DNA of 64,000 nucleotides from Diphasiastrum complanatum (taxonomy: Eukaryota; Streptophyta; Lycopodiopsida; Lycopodiales; Lycopodiaceae): positions 61,724,640 to 61,788,639 of the forward strand of contig CM055097.1 in NCBI GenBank assembly GCA_029204225.1, given 5' to 3'. Below, piece after piece: positions 44,500 through 55,803 of the stretch (position 1 is the first letter of the stretch; each line of letters begins with the position of its first letter). A program made the translations under genes and the position numbers. The notes beneath the pieces are model-generated. The model was not told the origin of the DNA and did not search any database. It worked only from the letters and a program-made list of their open reading frames with translations.

Positions 44500-45457
44500 T
44501 GTAGAACAACTAATCAACAGATCTTGATTCTACTAACAAACCGCGTAGTTTACTTGACAAATGATGAGAAAGAAACGAATGCAAACTCGAAACATTTCTA
44601 TTCGTGACCAACTCAAAAGATTCATGAAGGATTCGAGAAATTTGTCTTATAGTCAACTCGAAAGATTCGCGAAACAGTTTCTTGTAGAAGCTCGTAGCTT
44701 TTTTGTTGAAGCTTGAAAGATTCGCGAACAGAATCTTGTCACAAAATATTTTGTTTCTTGTTCAAACCTAGATGTCGCAAAATTGTCGCAAACAATTCGC
44801 AAAATCTTCTGGACTGTTTTTCAAGCTCACCTATCATGAAACTGTCGCGAACAGTTCGCGAAATATTCTAGATTTCTTCTTCAAGCTCAAGAATTGTCGT
44901 CTGTTGCTAACAATTCGCGAAGGACAAAAATGTCACAAAGAGACAAGTGTCGCGAACAATTCGTGAAACACAAAACTGAGATGAAGAGATGGACTGTCGC
45001 AAATAATTCGCGAACAAAATTTATTCGACCCCAGAAACAACGCGTCTATTTGAATATCAACCGTCATAAATGGTTAGATATCTACGATTACAACATTGAA
45101 AGGCCAAAAGACCTATAAATAAAAGGCCAAAAGACCTGTCCTGTAGCAATATAAATACATGTGCAGTACTTGTTGTAACTCACTCAATCAAAAACACAAC
45201 AGCGAAATAAAACAATAAGAGATGTACATTGATGATTCAGATTCAGAGTTATAAAAATCCATTTTTGATCAATAGTTTCTTATTGTTTAAAATTGTCTTA
45301 AGTTGTCTCTTACTTCCGCATATGGTTTTCGCACGCATATTCAATCAGATCTAATACTGTTCTATTAGTACATAGATTAGATACAAACCCAATTGAAGAC
45401 ACTGATATTAGTTTGATTTATTCAAACTTGCATCATGTTCTCTGTGGAAGAATAATT
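44500..45457 (+). mobile_element. 3' LTR of copia A, copy 2
   Basis: Starts TGTAGAACAACTAATCAAC. It carries at least five TTCGCGAA palindromes between 44660 and 45015 and AATATAAATACATGTGCAG (TATA-like) near 45150. It resembles the LTR at 54868-55803 up to GTTCTCTGTGGAAG; the terminal CCTACA is not preserved. Confidence 0.8.
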
Positions 45458-46029
<572 letters not shown>

Positions 46030-46385
46030 TGTACTCTCTTCCTTCAACATAATTCATGGTGCATGAGTTGATCTTGACCTTGACTCTTGTCCATCTTTAG
46101 TCCACGAGTGTCACATTTGAACAAAATCTTTTAGTTCATCACGGGCTCGTGCATACAAACCTTCTGACTGATTGAAGTGTCTCCATAGTGACTCTCCCAC
46201 ATTTTTGAAAATGTGCATTGGATCCAATAAATGAGTTATTTTTAATGTCGTCCAATATGGGAGTGTACAAAATATGGATAACCTTTTCATACCCTCTATG
46301 GAAGTGGAATTCTTCGTTGCATTGTTCCATTTCTCAAGCCAATCTTTACTCGTTAATCTTTTCGGTGGAGGGCGTGCCTCCACTT
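46030..46385 (-). pseudogene. En/Spm-CACTA (TNP2-like) transposase fragment
   Basis: Minus strand 46111-46413 reads KRLTSKDWLEKWNNAT, EGMKRLSIFCTLPYWTTLKITHLLDPMHIFKNVGESLWRHF, ARDELKDF: the conserved LPYWxxLxIxHxLDxMHIxKNV segment of plant TNP2-type transposases (DUF4218-linked). The reading carries on to about 46040. Right of about 46385 the frame becomes copia integrase, so this is a fusion junction. Isolated fragment, no terminal inverted repeats seen. Confidence 0.75.
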
Positions 46386-46930
46386 TGTCTAAGGCAATAC
46401 TCATTGAATTCAATCAAGATGTATTCTTCGCCATTACCAGTCCTCGAGGCTTTGATTCTTTTACTAGCTTCATTTTCAACACACTCCTTAAAGACCTTGA
46501 AGAGATTAAATGCCTCTAATTTATGCTTCATAAAATTTACTAATGTTCTTCTAAAAAATTCATCAACAAATGTAATAAAGAATCTTGCATCTACCAATGA
46601 CAAGGTTTTATTGGTCCACATATATATGAATGAACATGGTCTGGTATATCATTAGCTATACGCTTATGACTTGATCTAAATGGAATCCTAATATGTTTTC
46701 CTATAATTTAACTTTGATAGACTGTTTCCTATCTGGATAATCATGATCAAGAACTAAAGATTGTCTAAACATGTTCAAAACAGATGCATAATCTAAGTGC
46801 CCAAGCCTATAGTGCCAAAATAATTCTTTATTAACAAGAACATAAGTGCTTAAGGCCTTTTCAAGCAATTGTTTGTGTATAGAGCATGTGAATCAATATT
46901 TGAACAAGTAGTCTGTAGCAACATAGCAAT
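46386..46930 (-). pseudogene. Copia D integrase N-terminal part
   Basis: 46346-46621 reads MWTNKTLSLVDARFFITFVDEF and GNGEEYILIEFNEYC (DGGGEY box degraded to GNGEEY); upstream, 46640-46890, reads HLDYASVLNMFRQSL and GFHLD-type pieces across frames (gag_pre-integrase). The glutamate part of the catalytic triad is cut off by the CACTA junction. Confidence 0.75.
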
Positions 46931-47570
46931 CACTCTAGAAAGAGTTATTTTTTAGTGTGTTTATATAACTCAATTTTTGTATGTAGGTGGCAAGCTAGAT
47001 AGCAATGTCATAATTGCATCTTGATCATCGATAATTGATCCAACAATTGCCATATGCTATAGGAGATTCTTGAAATGGCTAATATGATTATATAGCAAAT
47101 CACCATTAGTCATTTTGAGTGAGAAGATTTTTCTTTTGGGATGTAACTTCCCTCACATCATACAATGTGCTAAGAATGTCTCATATTTCTTTCGAAGTTT
47201 GAGCTTCAGATACATGGCCAATTGGGGTATCTGATAAGTTAAGAATGATTAGCACAAAAGCTTTACCATCCTTCAGTTTTTATTTGGATGGCTATGTCAT
47301 CAACATTGAGCTTGTTTTCGATGTTTGCAACAACATCCCCTAACTCCTTGGCTTGTAGCAGAATTTCCATCTTAAATTTCATGAAGTGATAATTGGATCC
47401 ATCTAGCTTGTCTACGATGAGACCGACTTTACTTTGCAAATTTATATGGAAGTAGCCTTTTTAATAGTCTGAATGATCTATCAGTGAAATGAAAACAAAG
47501 TCTTGTTATATTATTAGAACAAGAAAGCAATTATTTTATAGGTATGATAGAATCATGTTCTAAAAATCAT
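46931..47570 (-). pseudogene. Copia D gag
   Basis: Minus strand: DGSNYHFMKFKMEILLQAKELGDVV near 47330-47420 (N-terminal gag motif), then stop-broken reading IRNMRHSLHIVCEG-like and SHFKNLL-type pieces towards 46990. It lies between the PBS and the integrase, as expected. Heavily decayed. Confidence 0.6.
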
Positions 47571-47583
47571 GGCTCTAATACCA
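47571..47583 (-). promoter_or_regulatory. Primer-binding site of copia D
   Basis: TGGTATTAGAGCC on the minus strand, directly after the LTR end CCCCAACA. It matches the initiator-tRNA-Met type site apart from one base. Confidence 0.8.
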
Positions 47584-47907
47584 TGTTGGGGAAAATCATG
47601 TCTGTTAATGATTAGAGACTCTACAGAATGAGTCTTTCCCTCGGTGCATGAACTACATCTATCAAATTTGAATTAGTTTGTCGAATGCAATGACACATCT
47701 TATTCTACTTTATTCTAATTGTAAATCTTAATACTCATTATCTTATTCTAGACCAGGTGCAAAAGAATCAAGGTCCAAAAATGTTTGGAATGATTTCAAG
47801 AATAAAATTTGCATGCTAGACAACTACTTCAATCAACACATGTTACAACACGTTTGGAGCTCCAAAGATTCAATATGTTACCTCCCAACTTTCTAAGTCA
47901 AACATTT
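47584..47907 (-). mobile_element. Copia D LTR, 3' part (split by copia C)
   Basis: Ends ...CCCCAACA at 47584 (minus strand). Interrupted at 47907 by copia C and continued at 54834-54853, giving about 344 bp in total, starting TGTCCC. The target duplication CATTT (47903-47907 and 54829-54833) marks the insertion. Confidence 0.75.
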
Positions 47908-48345
47908 TGTTGAGTGCACGAATCTATGTTGCTCTGATGCAATTGATATGTATCTTAGCATGAAACAATCAAGTTTGTTGTACCCAGATAGAATTCAATT
48001 CTGACTGACGGCTACTACCTTCTAGATCAGATCTACAATCTTCTAGAGTGTAGGCAGATATTGCTGACCTACGTTCTTAAACTTATTTAAGCATTCAACA
48101 AGAATGAGCCAGTGTGTGGAATAAAGATAAATAGCTAGATATATGCAGACAATGATTAGACATCAAAACATTTGAGATCATTCATGATAAAAAAAAAAAC
48201 ATGTTTAGTATAGCTACTATATTATCAATGATATTTTCTAGAGTGTTGTGTGACAAACCCACCCAGCACATCGGTGCAAGAAATACTATGTCTCTCATGA
48301 ACTATATCAGACAGTCTCGCTTACTAGTGGACTCTTTGACATTGG

Positions 48346-48985
48346 TGTGAAAAATGCAAAAATAAGCTTGGTAGAGGCCAAAAATCTTGTATATAGATAA
48401 ACACACATGTGTGGAGCCTGTTCTCACGTGTGAAACTAGTGTACTTGTCATGTACCATAATCATATAGGATGTACATATGATTTAATTCAAGTTCTAGTG
48501 GCTAAAAAGGCCAAAAACTAGTTTTCTAGACATATGACACATGACATCAATCTATTGATTGCATGAGCCACATCCTTTGGTTAGGTGTCATATCCCATGT
48601 GTAGAGGAGAGCTCACACATGTGGAATAAGCTGAAGTAGGCGAATTTTGAGTTCTAGGGCAATAATCATTGTGAGACACCAATCTTGGTTTTGGAAGCAA
48701 TTTTGAGTGATTCTCTCCATTTGTCTACATTTGTTTTGATTGTTTTGAGGTTCTATCAATGTGTACTTTATTTTCAGGTTGGAGTCCGTACTCAGACAGT
48801 GTTTCACACGTGTGAAACCATAAAGTACACTTACCTTCAACTAATGATTGTTCTTGTTAGGATTTAGAATTGATCTAGATTGATCTTAATCTGAAGTAGA
48901 TTGATAGATCAAGTAATCTGACAACCAATCCCTCTTGAGGTATAGATTAGGATCCACTCTTGGTCCTTTTTGTACTTTTTGCACA
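48346..48985 (+). mobile_element. Solo-LTR-like insertion inside copia C LTR
   Basis: 640 bp bounded by TGTGAAAAATG...TTTTTGCACA, flanked by ATTGG (48341-48345 and 48986-48990), absent from the sister LTR at about 54260. Consistent with a solo LTR of a copia-type element (5-bp TSD). It contains an 18-bp perfect palindrome at 48801-48818. The near-symmetric ends also allow a MITE. No coding capacity. Confidence 0.8.
48801..48818. promoter_or_regulatory. 18-bp palindrome with CACGTG core
   Basis: GTTTCACACGTGTGAAAC is self-complementary and has a G-box-type CACGTG core. Variants TTCACACATGTGGAA and TTCACACGTGTGGA lie in the K LTR (32839) and the K-like remnant (15722). Confidence 0.5.
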
Positions 48986-49550
48986 ATTGGCTGGCAGTTC
49001 TATGCCTAGCTCACATTGGTGTTCAACCAACCTGATGTTCAACCAATTCTCTCTGTTCGATCTGTTTATATGGATAGAGAGAAAAAGGTTTATGTTAATC
49101 AATGATTACAAGAATAGCTGGTTAAGCACGTTCTAACAGCACTCAGTTTGTCGTTATCATTCTTCATGGAGGTGGTACTCCTCCTGGTACTTGGCTTGAT
49201 CTCCTTTGTACTTGGATCGTGAGGATCCACCGTCTTTCGATCTTCGAGTGTTTCGAGCTTCATGGTTTCGTGCGTCCCTTCGCCCTTCGGCTTTCCCTTT
49301 GAGGTCCTTTGGTCTTTGAACTTTGGATCATCGTCTTCGAGTCTTCATTTTTTTGACCTGCGTGTCTTGGGATCTTCGCTTTCATTGAAACCGTTATGTT
49401 GGCAGTTATGGTCTAGGATGGTTACTACCTGTGGGCAGTTCCATTGTATTTCTCCATGTACAACGACCTGTTGGTCCTTTCCATGTGTTTCTACAAACAT
49501 GAACTCGAAAGCTATCAAAGCTTTGTGGCTAGAAACATTAAGTCTCTTCA

Positions 49551-50650
49551 GCTCCATCTCAAAGCATGATGCTTTATGATTACCAGACTCGTCCTCTGAC
49601 TTTCGAACATCCTTTTGTCTAAAGTCTTTGTAAAGATGTCGGCTACCATCTGCTTCGTTCTGATGAAGGTGGTCTTCAATTCGTTTCTCTTGACTAGGTC
49701 CCTTATCAAATGATATTTGATTGCAATGTGTTTCATCCTTGAATGAAACACGGGATAGTTCATCAAGTGTATGGCAGATGTATTGTCTATTTGCAGAATT
49801 AGAGGTTCGTTGGTGGTTTCACCCAGTCCGTCGAGGAACTGTCTGAGTCATGTGATCTGTTGGCCATCTTGGCGACTGCGACAGATTTTGCTTCATAGGA
49901 TGATTGAGCGGTGATGTTCTACTTCTTACTAACCCAGAGAATGGCTACCTTTGCTGCGATGGTGTAACCTTCTGAGACACTTTTATAGTCATCCTTCAAT
50001 GATGCCCAACTTGCATCGTTGTAGGAGTGCAATTGGAATCCAGCATCACGGGAGTAACACATCCCAAAATTCTTCATTTTCTGAAGGTACTGTAGGATTC
50101 CCTTTGCAATCTTCTAGTGTATAGGATCTGGGTTCACGTTGAATTGGCTTATCCTAAAGATGGCATAAGCAATGTCAGGGTGCTTGTTATCTGCTTAATA
50201 TATCACCGATCCAATTAGCCTCCTGTAAGGCATGTGTTCCATGGCTTCCTTCTCTTCGTCATTTTTTGGACCATCTTCTTTGTCATAATCGTTCCTACAA
50301 GCATTGGGTTGCTGGCCCCTTTGCAATCTGTCATCTCGAAATCATCTAGGATCTTCTAGATGTACCTGGACTACTGAAGGTATAGCTTTCTTTCATCATA
50401 ATCATGATCGATTTGCAAGCCTAGGTAGTATTTGGCTTGTCCTAGGTCTGTTATCTTGAAATGTTTTGAGTTGTCGCTCTTCACTTGTGCAATCAGTTCT
50501 TTGCTTCAGCATAGAATCAATGTGTCGTCCACGTAGACAGCAATGATTATGATCTCCCCATCTGTGACCCTTACATAAACATTGTAATTGGCTATCAGTG
50601 TTTGGATACCCAAGGATCGTAGAGCATGATCCTTCTTCTTGTACCACTAT
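49551..50650 (-). pseudogene. Copia C RT C-terminus and RNase H
   Basis: Minus strand: TDGEIIIIAVYVDDTLILC with the YVDD box near 50528-50541 (split from the preceding RT by frameshift), then stops and pieces of RT; RNase H ends at 49548-49766 with MNYPVFHSRMKHIAIKYHLIRDLVK, MVADIFTKTLDKRMF. RNase H segments near 49860-50000 contain AQSSYEAKSVAVAKMA-like remnants. Many stops. Confidence 0.8.
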
Positions 50651-51173
50651 CGCGCGGATTGCCTCAAACCGCCGTAGATGCTCTTGTGCATTTAGCATAG
50701 GTGGCAAGTGATTCACAAATGTAACCGAGAGGGTGGTCCATGTAGACTTCCTCATCTAATTTGCCATGTAAGAATGCAGTTTTCTCATCGACTATATGAA
50801 TCTTGAGGTCATAAGCGGCTGCATATGCAAATAGTAAGCATAGGGACGCACGTTTGACTACTGGAGAGTAGGTCTTAATGTAATTGATACCGTACTTCTG
50901 AGAGAAATCCTTCGCTACAAGTCTGGCTTTGTATCTCGATACATTTCCATTCGGTCCATACTTCAATTTGTATACCCATTTGCATTGCACGGTTTTTCGC
51001 TTATTTGGTACAGCGTCCAATACCTCATTCTTCTTCATGGATTTCATCTCCTCGTTCTTGGCTTCCACCCATTTGTCCTTGTCTAGACTGTCGATGGCTT
51101 TCTCATAGGTTTGCGGTTCATTGCTGAATTTGCAGAACTCTTCAGATGTCGAAGCCGAGCTGCCTATTGGCAC
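50651..51173 (-). CDS. Copia C RT N-terminus
   Basis: 169-residue frame: EPQTYEKAIDSLDKDKWVEAKNEEMKSM, CKWVYKLKYGPNGNVSRYKARLVAKDFSQKYGINYIKTYSPVVK, DLKIHIVDEKTAFLHGKLDEEVYM. The first catalytic Asp is present as IHIVDEKTAFL (usually HQMDVKTAFL). It frameshifts at about 50700 before the YVDD box. Confidence 0.88.
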
Positions 51174-51484
51174 GAATCTGGCTGGCGCTCTTTGTTCTCT
51201 TGTTGATCTTCTGGGAGATTGTTCGGGTCAATGTCTTTGCCTTTGTCTCTTTGGCTGGGTGCATAACCACTACGGTTTATTAGCGTTCTAGTTGTAGGCA
51301 TGCTTGCGGTCCTTTCTTCATCTACTTCGTCGCTCAGCTGATGTGCGATCCGAACATCTTCGTTTAAGTGTTCGGGGTCTTCTCCCTCTGTCATGGTTGG
51401 TGGGTCATAATATTGCTTTTTCAAGACTTCATAGCTGACAAAATCATCATTGGCCATTGTTTTGGTTTCATCGAACTTGACGTC
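51174..51484 (-). pseudogene. Copia C integrase-RT linker
   Basis: Open stretch, hydrophilic and acidic (MTEGEDPEHLNEDVRIAHQLSDEVDEER, DPNNLPEDQQENKERQPD) typical of the region between integrase and RT. No catalytic domain. Confidence 0.6.
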
Positions 51485-52227
51485 TCAGACAGTCTTCACT
51501 TGGTTGGCCTTTGGCACGTAGATCTTGTAGTATGACAAATGATTGTCATACCCGACGAGGTATCCTTGTTTGACTTTCTCATCGAGCTTCTTTCGAAGTT
51601 TTTTTGGAACGTGTGCATAAGCTGCACATCCAAAGATTCGAACGTGCATCAAATTGGGCTTCCTGCCCCACCATAGTTTGTGTGGTGTCGTATGAGGAAC
51701 ACCGGATTTGTCGATCATGTTCTGGATGTAGGCTCTCCATGAGGGTCCTGTTTTTCCGTTTAGCAACACCATTGTGTTGCGGAGTGTAGGATGTGGTCCT
51801 TCTATGAAGGATTCCACGACTATTGCAGAAGTCAGTGAAGCGATTCAAGATATATTCTTCGCCATGACCAATTCTGATTTGCTTAACTTTGCTTCTTGTC
51901 CATTTTTCTGCCCAATTCACATATTCTATGAACTTGTCGAGTGCTTTCAACTTGTTATGTATGAAGTAGACTATTGCGAACTTGCTATAGTCGTCAATGA
52001 AGGTGATATAGTATTTTGAGTTTCCTACAGAGATCACGTCGAAGGGTCCGCAGATGTCTGAGTGCACTAACTCCAGAATCTTTGTTGTTCTGAAGGAGTC
52101 CCTGGTCAAGGAGAGACATCTTCCCCTTCATGCACACATCACAGAATGTTGAGTTGGTTGCACTCCTAATGCTTACTCTTGTGATCGCTCCATGATGGCT
52201 TGTCTGATACAAGGCCATTTGGTTCAT
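51485..52227 (-). pseudogene. Copia C integrase
   Basis: Minus strand: CDVCMKGKMSLL (zinc finger end), LVHSDICGPFDVISVGNSKYYITFIDDYSKFA (first Asp), IRIGHGEEYILNRFTDFC, where Asp of the DxGGEY box is Gly, and NGVAKRKNR, where the catalytic Glu is Lys. These substitutions would abolish catalysis. Ends HTTPHKLWWGRKPNLMHVRIFGCAAYAHVPKKLRKKLD and YLVGYDNHLSYYKIY after a frameshift at about 51800. Confidence 0.88.
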
Positions 52228-53820
52228 TTGGCATAGTCTTTTGTGCTATATAACATCTGTCAATTCATGGGCTTGGTGTGCTTGATCTGTTGGTAGGCGC
52301 ACCTTCAGATGATACAAGTTGCCCTATTGTCTTCCTTGTGTAACGAGTGTACTGGTGCCGGCGTCAACGACCATGCACATTTTATTGGAAAACGTCACGC
52401 ACATTCTTGCATCTGCTATTCTTGCGATTGAGAGAAAGCCCTATTGCAATGTGGGTACGAACAAAACGTTGTCCAATATTCGGTCCTTGTCGTTCGTGTT
52501 GGGCCATAGCGAACTAGTGCCATTCACTTGGTGTCTTGATCCGTCTCCAAGAACTATGTATTTGGATGGATCTGTACTTCAAAAGTCAGCCATGATTCAT
52601 CTGGATGTAACGAAGTGAGAGGTTGATCCCAAATCGAGTATGACCTCTTGTGTGTCAGATATTGAGGTTGCACACATATCTGCATATAGGTAGGCTGTCG
52701 CATTTCCATTTTCCATCCTTTCTTCACCCATCTTGGAGCTTTCAGGTTCTTCCACGTAGGACAAATTGTTGTGGTTCTCTCATTTGCCTTGAGGCTATTT
52801 GTTCCTCAGATTTTGGTGGCAGTCCATAGCTGCATGACCTTTGTGGCAATGGATATACTCGATCTTCAGGTTCAGCCAACATGTTTCGACCGTGTGGCCT
52901 TGTCGCTTACATCTCACATATGTTTTCTTTTCGTCGTCTTGTTGTCTTGGCCTGTCTTTGTTCTTCCATTTGCCTTTGGCAACTGTCTCCGTCTACTGAT
53001 CTTGATCCTGCTTTCAGTCTGACTCCCTCTTAGGCTTGAACGGTTTCTTCGACTTGTCCTTACTGCTATAAAGAGCTTAATCAGAGGTGTCCTTGTGATA
53101 AAGGTGCTCACGGTCTTTGACTTCTTCTCGAATCTCGATTATGGCCTTTTCGAGAGTCATATGTGGATCTTTGGCTAGCAACGGGTAATATGGAAGGATC
53201 TTGATAAAGCTCGTAGCAAGCAGGTGAGTTGCTTCTCTACTAAGACTGCATTGTCTTCTCCGGTCTAATGAAAGAAACAGATCCTTCATCCTTCTGATAA
53301 AGGATGTGAGGTCTTTGCCATCCCATCGTAGGTCCGTCAGCTGGTCTTCGAGAAGCATTATCTGGCTTCATGACTTTGTCCAAAATCTGGTAAGCAATGC
53401 ATCCCACATCTCTCTTGCGTTAGAGAGTGTCGTGAGGTCAAGCGTTAGGCTATCTTCAATGGATGAGGATAAGATGACTATTGCCTTGTTGTTCCTTTCT
53501 CTCCATTCTCATAGCTCTTTGCTTGTAGTTGTAGGCATCTATCCTGTGCCGTCCACCCAGGGCCATAAGTTTTTTCCCTTCAAAATGAGAGAGGTCTTTA
53601 CCTTCTGTGCTAGGAACTTGGACTTGGATGAGTCGAGGATGGTGTAGATTTTCGATTGTATGCTACTTATAGATGTCATCATTGTGAACTATGTTCTTCA
53701 GCTTGTTTTTGGCTCCTTGTCCTGAATGTATGATCTCATATCTGATAGCCTTCAAAGATCTGATAGGCTTTGATTGGCTCTTGTTGCAATAAGCTTTAAT
53801 CGACATTGAAGTTGTTAGGG
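52228..53820 (-). pseudogene. Copia C gag and protease
   Basis: Minus strand: gag motif LTDLRWDGKDLTSFIRRMKDLFLSLD (53077-53358; MTLEKAIIEIREEVKDREHL), then a Lys/Arg-rich stretch and decayed knuckles RCKRQGHTVETC and HCHKGHAAMDC near 52820-52930. Protease box is near 52630, reading VILDLGSTSHF (DSG changed to DLG). gag_pre-integrase pieces follow (52250-52560). Frames are interrupted throughout. Confidence 0.75.
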
Positions 53821-53832
53821 CTCTGATACCAC
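53821..53832 (-). promoter_or_regulatory. Primer-binding site of copia C
   Basis: GTGGTATCAGAG on the minus strand follows the LTR end CACTCAATA: initiator tRNA-Met type, one base offset from the usual. Confidence 0.8.
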
Positions 53833-54828
53833 TATTGAGTGCATGAACCTCTGTTGCTTTGATGCAATTGGTATGTATCTTAGAACGAAACAATCAGGTT
53901 CCCTATACCCATATAGAGTTCGATTCTGACTGACGGCTACTACCTTCTAGATCAGATCTACAATCTTCCAGAGTGTAGACAGACATTGCTGACCTACATT
54001 CTTAAATTTGTTTAAGCATTCAACAAGAATGAGCCAATGTGTGGAATAAAGATAAACAGATGAATATATGCAGACAATGATTAGACATCAAAACATTCAA
54101 GATCATTCATGATAAAAAAAAACATGTGCATTACAGCTACTGTATTATCAATGATCTTTTCTAGAGCGCTATGTGACAAACCCACCCAGCGCGTCAGCGC
54201 AAGAGATACTATGTCTCTCACGAACTATATCAGATAGTCTTGCTTATAATGGACTCTTGGACATCGGTTGGTAGTTCTATGCCTAGATCACATTGGTATT
54301 CAACCAATATGATGTTCAATCAATTCTCTCGTGGTCGATTTGTATATATGGATAGAGAGAAAAAAGTTTAAGTTAATCAGTGATTACAAGAACAGCTGGT
54401 TAAGCACATTCTAACGGCACTCAGTTTGTTGTCGCCATTGTTCGTGGATGTGGTACTCCTCATGGTGATTGGCTTGATCTCCTTTGTACTTGGAACACGA
54501 AGATCTGTCGTCTTTCGGTCTTCAGGTGTTTCGAGCTTCGTGGTTTCATGTTTTCCTTTGGCCTTTGGCTTTTTCTTTGAGGTCCTTCGGTCTTTGAACT
54601 TTGGATCATCATCTTTGAGTCTTCGTTCATTTGACCTTCGTGTCTTGGGATCTTGGCCTTCGTTGAAACTATTACGTTGGCAGTTATGGTCTGGGACGGT
54701 TACTGTCTGTGGGCACTTCCTTTGTATTTCTGCAGATATAAAGACCTGTTGGTCCTTTTCGTGCATTTCTGCAGACACAAACTCGGAAGCTATCAAAGCT
54801 TTGTGGCTAGAAACATTAAGTTTCTTCA
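53833..54828 (-). mobile_element. 5' LTR of copia C (996 bp)
   Basis: Minus strand from TGAAGAAACTTAATG at 54828 to CACTCAATA at 53833. Collinear with 47908-49550 minus its insertion. Directly followed by CATTT (54829-54833), the target duplication. Confidence 0.92.
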
Positions 54829-54833
54829 CATTT

Positions 54834-54853
54834 CAATAGGTGTTTAAGGGACA
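54834..54853 (-). mobile_element. Copia D LTR, 5' part
   Basis: Starts TGTCCC on the minus strand at 54853 and resumes the LTR split by copia C at 47907. It borders copia A LTR (54868) by 14 bp. Confidence 0.6.
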
Positions 54854-54867
54854 ATAGAAATAGAAAC

Positions 54868-55803
54868 TGTAGGAAAAGTTTTGCGAAACTTCCTTAGAGA
54901 ACGCGATTAGAGGTTGAATAAATCGCACCAATATCAGCATTTTTAATCATGCCTAAATCTGATCTATGTACTAATAGAGCAATTCTATTATGATTAAATT
55001 ATGTATGCAAAAATATGGGTGCGAAAATTGGAAATATATGCACGAATGTGATAGACAATTAGATAATTAGATAAACGACTGAAACTTTGATCTGAAAATG
55101 AATTTTATAATTCTGAGTCTGAATCAATATACATTTTTCTTGCTGCCTTGTGGTATCTCTTTTACAGAGATTACGTAAGCGTGCAAGTGCATAAGTAAAT
55201 AAGTCAATCTGAGTTTAAGTCTGAGCTTGAATCTGAGAGTATGTTATTACTATAAGTGCACATGTATTTATATTGTTACAAGATAAGTCTTTTGGCGTTT
55301 TTCCTTCTGTAACATAATCGAATCCTTTTGATGGTTGATATTCAACAATGTTTTGGTTTCTCAGGGTTGAATAAATTCTGTTCGTGAATATTTTGCGACA
55401 GTCTGTCTCTTCGTTTTAGCTTCGTGTTTTGTGAATTGTTTGCGACACTTGTCTCTTCGCGACATTTTCATCATTCGCAAATTGTTCGCTATAGATGACA
55501 ATTCTTGAGCTTGAAAGAAGCTAGAATATTTTGCAAACTATTTGAGATAGTTTCGCAAGATCTAAGGCTTGAACAAGAAACATAAAAATTTCGTGACAAG
55601 ATTCTGTTCGCGAATCTTTCGAGCTTGAACAAGAAAGCCACAAGCTTCCACAAGACACTGTTTTGTGAATCCTTCGCAAATCTTTTCGATTTGGTCACGA
55701 AGAGAAAAGTTTCGAGTTCGTGTTCGTTTCTTTCTCATCCTTTGTTAGGTAAATTGTGCGCTTTGTTAGTAGAATCAAGATTTGTCTAATCAGTTGTTCT
55801 ACA
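54868..55803 (-). mobile_element. 3' LTR of copia A, copy 3 (936 bp)
   Basis: Minus strand TGTAGAACAAC at 55803 to CCTACA at 54868: terminal TGTAG...CTACA inverted repeat. Preceded by the polypurine tract GAGAGGGAGC. Contains several TCGCGA sites. Most complete copy of this LTR. Confidence 0.92.

Larger units (their letters stand above)
47908..49550 (-). mobile_element. 3' LTR of copia C
   Basis: Minus strand: starts TGAAGAGACTTAATG at 49550, ends GCACTCAACA at 47908. Collinear with 53833-54828 except for an insertion at 48346-48985. A polypurine-like GAGATGGAGC precedes its start (49551-49560). Confidence 0.92.

Noticed and set aside
46218-46655. 145-residue plus-strand ORF
   Set aside because: Antisense shadow of the CACTA and copia integrase readings, which have conserved motifs on the minus strand.
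49262-49579. 105-residue plus-strand ORF rich in Ser/Leu
   Set aside because: Inside the 3' LTR of copia C on the antisense strand.
54426-54839. 137-residue plus-strand ORF and the 150-residue minus-strand ORF (54377-54829)
   Set aside because: They lie wholly inside the copia C LTR (its sister at 49262-49579 gives a similar frame), so chance ORFs in LTR DNA are the better explanation.
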